A stretch of 64,000 bases of DNA from Mediterraneibacter catenae (GTDB lineage Bacteria > Bacillota > Clostridia > Lachnospirales > Lachnospiraceae): NCBI RefSeq assembly GCF_008691045.1, contig NZ_VMSO01000002.1:186001-250000 (forward strand), given 5' to 3'. The notes below the pieces were generated by a model. It did no database searches, was not told where the DNA came from, and worked only from the letters and a program-made list of their open reading frames with translations. The stretch's first letter is position 1, and every line of letters starts with the position of its first letter. Shown here in pieces: positions 8,897-14,980 of the stretch. A program made the position numbers and the translations under genes.

Positions 8897-9027
8897 GCCG
8901 GGAGGTATGTATTGTTATCGCACACGTTTTCACTCGGTCGCGTCGTAGCGGTACATAAGAGCGCAGAAGACGCGCTCTAAGTGCCGACGCCGCTCCAACG
9001 GTGCGTACACAATACATACCTCCCGGC
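8897..9027. repeat. Long imperfect palindrome 1
   Basis: GCCGGGAGGTATGTATTGT at 8897-8915 is repeated exactly in reverse complement at 9009-9027. The interior continues as an imperfect stem (CGCAC, GCGTCG and TAAGAGCGC blocks matched by their complements). It closes in an apical hairpin AGAGCGC-AGAAGAC-GCGCTCT at about 8959-8979. The whole 131-base unit can fold into one long hairpin. It starts 30 bases after the miaB stop but has no terminal T-run, so a simple terminator is unlikely. Confidence 0.8.
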
Positions 9028-9157
9028 TGCTTTCTTTCCCATCCCGAAAATCGAATTTCAAACGGAAGGATTAAAGCCGGATCTTTCTTGACTCAGATTT
9101 CATGGATCCTGGCCGATATAGTATTAGTTAAGCTTGGGGGCAAATTCGAGCCGCTTT

Positions 9158-9293
9158 GATTTCTGGTCCGCTTGATTAATATTTATCTGCAGGATAATCC
9201 CCTGTCAAGCCTGCAAAGCACCCGTTTACGGGCAAGGACTTGACAGGGGGATTATTTCTGCAGATATAAAACAGACAAGCGGAACCAGAAATC
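9158..9293. repeat. Long imperfect palindrome 2
   Basis: A left arm at 9158-9209 and a right arm at 9239-9293 are near-perfect reverse complements over about 52 bases. The shared blocks are GATTTCTGGT, CCGCTTG, TATCTGCAG, ATAATCCCC and CTGTCAAG. The 29-base loop holds a small hairpin CCCGT-TT-ACGGG. It shares no obvious sequence with palindromes 1 or 3. No reading frame of note crosses it. Confidence 0.8.
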
Positions 9294-9469
9294 TCCATAA
9301 CCGGAAACGGTTATCTATCTGACATAAAAAGATTCAGGAAATAATTGTAGAATTATCAACCATTTACGATAAAGCTCCCACTTCTTTCTGTTTGTATGAG
9401 AATTTTTCGGATTGGATTGTTAGTCGGTAAAACGTCAAAATGGACGATTACAGCCGCTATGATGCGCCT

Positions 9470-9682
9470 TACGCAGAGGGAGAAAAAGGTTGAGAACGGC
9501 GACTTTGGAAGGAAATTAGGAAAAGTTAAAAGCAGGGAAATGGTGTTAAGTGAAAAAATGAGGGTGTTTGAGCTTGCGAGTTCGCCATTTTTTCACTTGT
9601 TTTTAACCATTTTCCTGCTTTGTTACTTTGAGTTATTTCCTGTAACCGGAGCCGGGATCAACCTTTTTCTCCACCTGCGTAC
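9470..9682. repeat. Long imperfect palindrome 3
   Basis: Arms of about 90-95 bases (9470-9560 and 9586-9682) surround a 25-base loop. Matching blocks from outside in are ACGCAG, GGAGAAAAAGGTTGA, AAAGT, AGCAGG, AAATGG and AAGTGAAAAAATG. The loop contains GAGCTTGCGAGTTCGC, which can itself form a short stem. A 100-codon open frame (9396-9698) spans the element but lies in a structure that forces the two halves to mirror each other, so it is not called as a gene. Confidence 0.8.
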
Positions 9683-9762
9683 ATGTGAGTCAGATTGATG
9701 TATATTGCTGTATTTCGGACGTTTTCGTACTATCAGCCAATACGAAAAATACGAATTTCTAT

Positions 9763-9790
9763 TCATATTTTTGTTGGCCCTACATATATT
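9763..9790 (+). promoter_or_regulatory. Sigma-E-type promoter of the spoIIIA operon
   Basis: TCATATT at 9763-9769 and CATATATT at 9783-9790 are separated by 13 bases. The Bacillus sigma-E consensus is kmATATT, 13-15 bases, CATACAnT, so only one position deviates. It lies 20 bases upstream of the spoIIIAA ATG, as expected for a mother-cell operon. Confidence 0.75.
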
Positions 9791-9809
9791 GTGTAAAGAG
9801 GTGGACAAG

Positions 9810-10766
9810 ATGGAAAGAAGTGATATAAGACAAAAAACAGACAGAGAGAATCAGGTATTGGGCATTCTTGCAAAAAGTGTCAGGCGGATTATACAGGGAT
9901 ATGCGGGCGGTCTTGAGGGCCTGCAGGAAATAAGGCTGCGCACCGGACAGCCGGTACGAATCGTACAAGATAATAAAGAAGAGATTCTGCCATCTGCGGG
10001 AAGTCCGCATATAATTACGAAAGAAGAAGTGAGGGAGACAATGGACTACATAAGCCATTACTCCCTCTATGCATATGAGAACGAATTAAGACAGGGATTT
10101 CTGACAATTGAAGGAGGGCACAGAGTAGGCGTGGCGGGAAAAGTGATCATGGAAAAGGACAAGGTAAAGAATATCCAGTACATATCATCTGTCAATATCA
10201 GAGTTTCACATGAAGTGATCGGATGTGCCGATAGTTTGCTGCCATATATTACGAAAAACAAGCAGGTGTGCCATACCCTGATCATATCGCCGCCCTGCTG
10301 TGGAAAGACGACGCTGATCCGCGATCTGATCCGTCAGATATCTGATGGGAATCAGTATGTGAAAGGATGTTCTGTAGGCGTAGTGGATGAGCGGTCGGAA
10401 CTGGGCGGGTGTTATCTTGGAATTGCCCAGAATCATCTGGGGTCCAGGACAGATATACTGGACTGTTGCCCAAAGGCTGAAGGAATGATCATGCTGATCC
10501 GTTCCATGGCGCCCCAGGTGATTGCTGTAGATGAGATTGGAACGAGCGAGGATATCCATGCGGTTGAATATGCGATGCAGTGCGGATGCAAATTGATCGC
10601 AAGTGTACACGGCCTGGATATGGACGAGGCAAAGAAAAAGCCCGTGCTAGGGGAACTGATACGGCGAAGGATGTTTGAGAGATATGTTGTGCTTGGAAAT
10701 GGTGAACATCCCGGGGAAATACGGGGAATCTATGATGAGCGGGGGAGTGTGCTGTGCAGAGAGTGA
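9810..10766 (+). CDS. spoIIIAA: Stage III sporulation protein AA (secretion-type ATPase)
   Basis: A 318-residue ATPase. The ATG at 9810 has AAAGAGGTGG before it; the frame opens further upstream but that part would cover the promoter. The P-loop reads SPPCCGKTTLIRD (more usually GPPGCGKTT), followed by a Walker B-like VIAVDEIGT. It belongs to the type II/IV secretion ATPase family. It is thought to power the SpoIIIA-SpoIIQ channel that links mother cell and forespore. First gene of the eight-gene operon; its end overlaps spoIIIAB. Confidence 0.95.
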   Translation: MERSDIRQKTDRENQVLGILAKSVRRIIQGYAGGLEGLQEIRLRTGQPVRIVQDNKEEILPSAGSPHIITKEEVRETMDYISHYSLYAYENELRQGFLTIEGGHRVGVAGKVIMEKDKVKNIQYISSVNIRVSHEVIGCADSLLPYITKNKQVCHTLIISPPCCGKTTLIRDLIRQISDGNQYVKGCSVGVVDERSELGGCYLGIAQNHLGSRTDILDCCPKAEGMIMLIRSMAPQVIAVDEIGTSEDIHAVEYAMQCGCKLIASVHGLDMDEAKKKPVLGELIRRRMFERYVVLGNGEHPGEIRGIYDERGSVLCRE

Positions 10767-11272
10767 TAGGAGCGATACTGATCCTGACAGCGACGAGCGG
10801 TGCGGGGTATGTCTACTGCAGTGAGTTGAAAGCGTATCTGGAAAAAATGCAGTATCTTCGATATGTTTTCAGCCTGATCAAGGGCGAGATTGCATATACC
10901 CATGCGCCGCTGCCCGAGGTCTTTCAGGAGGTGGCGAGACGGATAAAGAAACCGTACCGCACATGGCTTATGGAGACGGCGCGTGAAGTAGAACAGCGTA
11001 CAGAGACAGGATTTGTCCGGGCGTGGAGCCGCTGTATAGATAGATATTTGAAATCGCTCGGGCTGAAACAGGAACACTCTATTTTGATAAAGGAACCGGG
11101 AACATTTCTCGGAAGTCTGGAACAGGAGACTCTGGATCATACACTGCAGATGTATCTTAACCGTGTAGATCTGGAGATAGAGAAACTCAGGGAAGGCCTT
11201 GCTGCAAAGACCAGGATCGGCAGTTGTCTGGGGGTGATGAGCGGTATTTTTCTTATTGTGATCCTGATCTGA
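10754..11272 (+). CDS. spoIIIAB: Stage III sporulation protein AB
   Basis: A 172-residue protein starting at GTG 10754, inside the end of spoIIIAA, with GGGGGAG upstream. It has an N-terminal hydrophobic segment, a helical middle, and a C-terminal hydrophobic segment (LGVMSGIFLIVILI). SpoIIIAB resembles type II secretion GspF-like inner membrane components of the feeding channel. The length equals that of the family. Position between AA and AC confirms the call. Confidence 0.93.
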   Translation: MQRVIGAILILTATSGAGYVYCSELKAYLEKMQYLRYVFSLIKGEIAYTHAPLPEVFQEVARRIKKPYRTWLMETAREVEQRTETGFVRAWSRCIDRYLKSLGLKQEHSILIKEPGTFLGSLEQETLDHTLQMYLNRVDLEIEKLREGLAAKTRIGSCLGVMSGIFLIVILI

Positions 11273-11285
11273 GATGGGAGGAAAC

Positions 11286-11480
11286 ATGGATATTAATCTG
11301 ATCTTTCGAATAGCAGCAGTGGGGATACTAGTATCGATCTTAAGCCAGGTGCTCAAACACAGCGGCAGAGAAGAGCAGGCATTTCTGGCAAGCCTTGCAG
11401 GATTGATCCTGGTACTCTCGTGGGTTCTTCCATATATTTATGATCTATTTCAGACGATCCGCCGGCTATTTGCGCTCTAG
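11286..11480 (+). CDS. spoIIIAC: Stage III sporulation protein AC
   Basis: A 64-residue membrane protein with two hydrophobic helices, MDINLIFRIAAVGILVSIL and a second around residues 34-52. The ATG at 11286 follows GGGAGG by 5 bases. SpoIIIAC is a small multimeric membrane component of the SpoIIIA channel. An 88-base gap containing a hairpin separates it from spoIIIAD. Confidence 0.93.
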   Translation: MDINLIFRIAAVGILVSILSQVLKHSGREEQAFLASLAGLILVLSWVLPYIYDLFQTIRRLFAL

Positions 11481-11523
11481 TGAACTGACATATCCGTGTA
11501 TAGCTGTGAATGTGTCAGTTCAC
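11480..11523. repeat. Hairpin between spoIIIAC and spoIIIAD
   Basis: GTGAACTGACA at 11480-11490 is perfectly complementary to TGTCAGTTCAC at 11513-11523, with a 22-base loop. It begins at the last base of the spoIIIAC stop codon. There is no T-run, so it is more likely an mRNA processing or stability element than a terminator. Confidence 0.55.
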
Positions 11524-11568
11524 CGGGGGATGCTTCCGGAGACCAATTAGTGAACAGGAGGAAAGAGA

Positions 11569-11955
11569 ATGAGCATGATACAGGCGGGGATTATCGGTGT
11601 GATCGGCGCCGTACTCGCGATCCAGATGAAAGCAGGAAAGCCGGAGTACGGTATCTATGTCTGTGTGGCGACCGGGGTAATCTTGTTTTCTCTGATCGTA
11701 GACAGGCTTGGGATTTTTATCAGGACGGTAGAACAGATAACATCTTATATCGACCTTGACTCAGGATATCTGTCTACAATGTTCAAAATGATCGGCATTA
11801 CATACATCGCTGAATTTTCTTCTGGTATATGCAAAGATGCAGGCTATCAGACGCTTGCCGGGCAGATCGAGATCTTCGGGAAGCTTACGATCCTCGTACT
11901 GGGGCTGCCTGTGCTTCTTGCTCTCCTTCAGACGATCCAGGAGTTTCTGTCATGA
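11569..11955 (+). CDS. spoIIIAD: Stage III sporulation protein AD
   Basis: A 128-residue membrane protein with hydrophobic segments near residues 5-20, 30-45 and 100-122 and the conserved stretch MIGITYIAEFSSGICKDAG. It is a component of the SpoIIIA-SpoIIQ feeding channel. AGGAGG precedes the ATG, and its TGA overlaps the spoIIIAE ATG (ATGA). Confidence 0.94.
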   Translation: MSMIQAGIIGVIGAVLAIQMKAGKPEYGIYVCVATGVILFSLIVDRLGIFIRTVEQITSYIDLDSGYLSTMFKMIGITYIAEFSSGICKDAGYQTLAGQIEIFGKLTILVLGLPVLLALLQTIQEFLS

Positions 11956-13199
11956 GAGGTCGAAAAGGACGATTTTTGTTTACAATATTTCTTGTAGTGC
12001 TTGTTTTCGGACTCGGGACAAGGATCGTAGATGCGGCGGAGACTGTACCTGTGGTAAGAGCAGAAGAAGACAATACAGAAACAGCCCTGACACAAACAGA
12101 TGACGAAGAGGACGAAATTTCGGAGCAGGATATAGATATTCTGCAGGAACAGGTGCAGAACACTCTGTTTGCTGAGTTCGACTTTGGCGAAATCGAAGAC
12201 AGCCTGAAAGAGATGTTCCCGAGGGAGAAGATTTCTTTTACTGAGGTGGTGTCTACACTTATGTCCGGAGACATGACGGAAACAATCAGGATATTCTTAC
12301 GGTTTCTGGCGGATCAGGTATCCTATGAATTTGAATACAACCGGCGGAATCTCGCGTATGTTCTGCTGGCTGCCCTTACAGCGGCTGTATTCAGCAACTT
12401 TGCCGGCGCGTTCAAGAGCAGACAGATTTCCGACATCAGTTTTTATATTGTATATATGCTGCTCATTACCCTGTGTCTGACCTCATTCCAGACATCGGCT
12501 GCGGGACTGGAGGAGAAGCTGGGTTCACTTGTTGACTTTATGAGAGTGCTGTGTCCCAGCTATTTTCTTGCAGTGGCATTCGCATCGGGGAGTGTGACTT
12601 CACTTTTCTTTTATAATGTGATCCTTTTTCTGATATATGTAGTCGAGCTTGTAATAGTACGTTTCCTGCTGCCGGTTATTAATATCTATATTATGGTTTG
12701 CGTGCTCGGTAACCTGACGGGCGAGGATGTTCTTTCTGAATTCGCCGATTTGATCAAGAAGGCTGTAACATGGATTCTGAAAACTCTCCTTATCTGTGTT
12801 GTCAGCGTCAATATAGTACAGGGACTACTCGCACCAGCCATCGACGCAGTAAAACGAAGTGCCCTTACCCGTACTGCCGAGGCGCTGCCCTGGGTAGGAA
12901 ATGCAGTCGGAGGAGCGGCCGAGGTAGTGCTTGGAACAGCAGTCCTTATCAAAAACGGGATCGGAATGGCAGGGGCTGTAATTGCTGTCGTGATTTGTGC
13001 TGTTCCGATCATTCAGATGCTGATCATGGCACTGTTGTACAAACTTGCGGCTGCACTTGTACAGCCGGTATCAGATAAGAGAATAACAACGTGCATCAGC
13101 AGTGTCAGCGAAGGATATGAGATCATGGCAAGAGTCATTTTCACGACAGGCCTGCTCTTTATGCTTACGATAGCAATTGTAGCAGCATCCACATCATGA
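11952..13199 (+). CDS. spoIIIAE: Stage III sporulation protein AE
   Basis: A 415-residue protein from ATG 11952. It has an N-terminal signal-like segment (GRFLFTIFLVVLVFGLG), an acidic outer region (about residues 30-115), then six or more membrane helices including VVICAVPIIQMLIMALLYKL. SpoIIIAE is the large polytopic membrane part of the channel. The start overlaps the spoIIIAD stop, so the genes are coupled. Confidence 0.94.
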   Translation: MRGRKGRFLFTIFLVVLVFGLGTRIVDAAETVPVVRAEEDNTETALTQTDDEEDEISEQDIDILQEQVQNTLFAEFDFGEIEDSLKEMFPREKISFTEVVSTLMSGDMTETIRIFLRFLADQVSYEFEYNRRNLAYVLLAALTAAVFSNFAGAFKSRQISDISFYIVYMLLITLCLTSFQTSAAGLEEKLGSLVDFMRVLCPSYFLAVAFASGSVTSLFFYNVILFLIYVVELVIVRFLLPVINIYIMVCVLGNLTGEDVLSEFADLIKKAVTWILKTLLICVVSVNIVQGLLAPAIDAVKRSALTRTAEALPWVGNAVGGAAEVVLGTAVLIKNGIGMAGAVIAVVICAVPIIQMLIMALLYKLAAALVQPVSDKRITTCISSVSEGYEIMARVIFTTGLLFMLTIAIVAASTS

Positions 13200-13224
13200 A
13201 CATATTCGGGAAGGAGGAGTGCGT

Positions 13225-13581
13225 ATGTTTCAACAGGTCTACGGATGGATTCAGAATATAACAGTATATCTTATTGCAGCATCTGCCGTGATGTATGCTG
13301 TTCCGGGCAAGGATTATGCCAGATATATCCGTTTCTTTTCCGGGCTTATCCTGATACTGCTCTTAACCACACCCATTTTAAATCTTTTCGGCATGAAAGG
13401 AAGGTTTGAGGCATTTTATCAAAGCAATGAATACAGACTGGAACAGCAGGAAATAGAAAAGGCAGACGAATTTTACAGGAATTCAGGACTATTCGAGTAT
13501 CTGCAGACAGAAGATGATGCGGACAGAGGGAAGGATGATCGTCAGATTGATGTGGGGGAGATAGAGATTGGACAGGAATAA
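13225..13581 (+). CDS. spoIIIAF: Stage III sporulation protein AF
   Basis: A 118-residue protein with two N-terminal membrane helices (ITVYLIAASAVMYAV and FFSGLILILLLTTPIL), followed by a charged C-terminal domain. ATG 13225 is preferred over GTG 13219 because AAGGAGG at 13211-13217 is correctly spaced only for the ATG. The end overlaps spoIIIAG by 14 bases. Membrane-anchored channel component. Confidence 0.92.
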   Translation: MFQQVYGWIQNITVYLIAASAVMYAVPGKDYARYIRFFSGLILILLLTTPILNLFGMKGRFEAFYQSNEYRLEQQEIEKADEFYRNSGLFEYLQTEDDADRGKDDRQIDVGEIEIGQE

Positions 13582-14167
13582 ATGGAAGAACTGGCTTGAA
13601 AAACTGCGGTCCGGAGAAAAAATGCCGAAAAAAAATCATCTGCTTATTCTGTTCCTGATCGGTATGCTGCTTTTCGTGGCGGTTATTCCGCTCCCGTCAT
13701 CGGATCAGGCGGATACATCTGCGGAAAGTGAAAGTGTATCCACGGCGGGCGTGACCGGTACCTCCATGGGAGAGTATGAGACGTATCTCGAAGATAAAAC
13801 GGCGGATCTTCTAAAGCAGGTTGACGGAGTAGGAGAGGTTACGGTTATGCTCACACTTAAGTCCGGCGGGCAGAAGATTATAGAGAAAGACCAGTCCAGC
13901 GTATCCCAGACAACAGAAGAAGCAGACAGTGAGGGCGGAACGCGTACGGTTGAAGATACGACATCGGATAAGACGAGTATTTATGAACAGGAGGCCGACG
14001 GATCTTCTGTACCGTATGTAAGCAAAGAATTGTCTCCGGAAATCGAAGGAGTTGTCGTGATTGCAGACGGAGGCGATAATGCAGTAGTCGCACAGAGTAT
14101 TACAGAAGCTGTTCAGGCATTATTCGGTGTTGAAGCGCATAAGATTAAAATAATGAAACGGGCCTGA
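13568..14167 (+). CDS. spoIIIAG: Stage III sporulation protein AG
   Basis: A 199-residue protein starting at TTG 13568, with GGGGGAG 7 bases upstream. It has one membrane helix (about residues 24-42), a Ser/Thr/Glu-rich linker, and a C-terminal ring-building-motif-like domain (VGEVTVMLTL, EGVVVIADGG). SpoIIIAG forms a large ring in the intermembrane space in Bacillus. The low-complexity insert around residues 105-140 is typical of the family. Confidence 0.92.
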   Translation: MDRNKWKNWLEKLRSGEKMPKKNHLLILFLIGMLLFVAVIPLPSSDQADTSAESESVSTAGVTGTSMGEYETYLEDKTADLLKQVDGVGEVTVMLTLKSGGQKIIEKDQSSVSQTTEEADSEGGTRTVEDTTSDKTSIYEQEADGSSVPYVSKELSPEIEGVVVIADGGDNAVVAQSITEAVQALFGVEAHKIKIMKRA

Positions 14168-14190
14168 TACATAAAAGGAGGATGGAGAAA

Positions 14191-14802
14191 GTGAAACGGT
14201 TGTTTAAGAAGAATCAGATCATTATTGCAACACTGGCAGTTATGATCGCAATTGCCGGATACCTGAACTATTCCGGCATTCTGTTCGGAGAAAGTGAGGA
14301 CGGTACAACGGAGGCAAATGCAGATCTTGCAAATCAGGAGCTTCTGGATATTTCGGAAGAAGACATCGAAAGTTCGACAGAGGATATTGAAAGTAATGAT
14401 TCTGATGTGGAGGGAACACCCGGCGAGGCGGTCCTTACAAGCGGCACTGCCGAGACTACAGTTGCCCAGGCAAAGGTAACAAGGGAGCAGGTAAGAGCTG
14501 AAAATAAAGAAACGCTGCAGGGAATAATAGATAATACAAACCTGAGTGATGCAGAAAAGCAGACTGCAGTTGACCAGCTTGTGCAGATGACAGAAATCGC
14601 AGAACAGGAGGCGGCGATCGAGACACTGATGGCGTCAAAAGGATTCTCAGAATCAGTTGTAAGCCTGGATGCCGATTCGGCAGATGTCGTAGTGAAAGCA
14701 GATGAACTGACTGATGCGAACCGTGCGCAGATTGAGGATATAGTGACCAGGAAAACCGAGATTGCACCCGAGAATATCGTGATCACACCGATCCATGAAT
14801 GA
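14191..14802 (+). CDS. spoIIIAH: Stage III sporulation protein AH
   Basis: A 203-residue protein from GTG 14191. ATG 14182 directly abuts the AAGGAGG and is less likely. It has one N-terminal membrane helix (IIIATLAVMIAIAGYL), an acidic linker, and a C-terminal EscJ/PrgK-like domain with a long helix (LSDAEKQTAVDQLVQM). SpoIIIAH forms the mother-cell half of the channel and binds SpoIIQ from the forespore. Last gene of the operon. Confidence 0.94.
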   Translation: MKRLFKKNQIIIATLAVMIAIAGYLNYSGILFGESEDGTTEANADLANQELLDISEEDIESSTEDIESNDSDVEGTPGEAVLTSGTAETTVAQAKVTREQVRAENKETLQGIIDNTNLSDAEKQTAVDQLVQMTEIAEQEAAIETLMASKGFSESVVSLDADSADVVVKADELTDANRAQIEDIVTRKTEIAPENIVITPIHE

Positions 14803-14853
14803 TTCCGGTGGCTGAAGTGTTACCAAATGACTGAAAGTACATTAAGTGAGTAG

Positions 14854-14882
14854 TTGAAGTATCGGATCAGATATGCTAAACT
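14854..14882 (+). promoter_or_regulatory. Sigma-A-type promoter upstream of prfC
   Basis: TTGAAG at 14854-14859 and TAAACT at 14877-14882 have 17-base spacing. It uncouples prfC from the sporulation operon and leaves a leader of about 90 bases. Confidence 0.55.
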
Positions 14883-14920
14883 AAAAAAAGTATGTCCGGA
14901 AATAATCCGGGAACTTTAAT

Positions 14921-14951
14921 CACCGGAAGTGCCAAAAGGCACATTCCGGTG
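14921..14951 (+). promoter_or_regulatory. Leader hairpin before prfC
   Basis: CACCGGAAGTGCC pairs with GGCACATTCCGGTG around an AAAA loop, with one bulged base. A weaker TCCGG/CCGGGA stem lies just before it (14895-14911). No T-run follows, so it is not a standard terminator. It ends 30 bases before the prfC ATG. Confidence 0.55.
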
Positions 14952-14980
14952 CTGATATAGTGTCAGGAAAGGGAGTTAGT

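Larger units (their letters stand above)
8867..9762. other. Gene-free stretch between miaB and spoIIIAA
   Basis: About 0.9 kb with no convincing coding sequence. It contains the three palindromes listed separately. The remaining pieces (9028-9157, 9294-9469, 9683-9762) show no recognisable RNA gene, promoter or transposase remnant. I looked for tRNA-like TTCGA arms and direct repeats flanking the palindromes and saw none that convinced. Confidence 0.7.

Noticed and set aside
8625-9017. 130-codon minus-strand frame across the miaB end and palindrome 1
   Set aside because: Overlaps miaB in antisense and ends in the palindrome; Arg/Ser-rich composition typical of a shadow frame.
9396-9698. 100-codon open frame upstream of spoIIIAA
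   Set aside because: It spans palindrome 3, so half of it mirrors the other half. There is no ribosome binding site and no recognisable domain.
8867-9809. CRISPR array or tRNA genes in the gene-free stretch
   Set aside because: The repeats are inverted rather than regularly spaced direct repeats, and no cloverleaf or TTCGA arm with matching stems was found.
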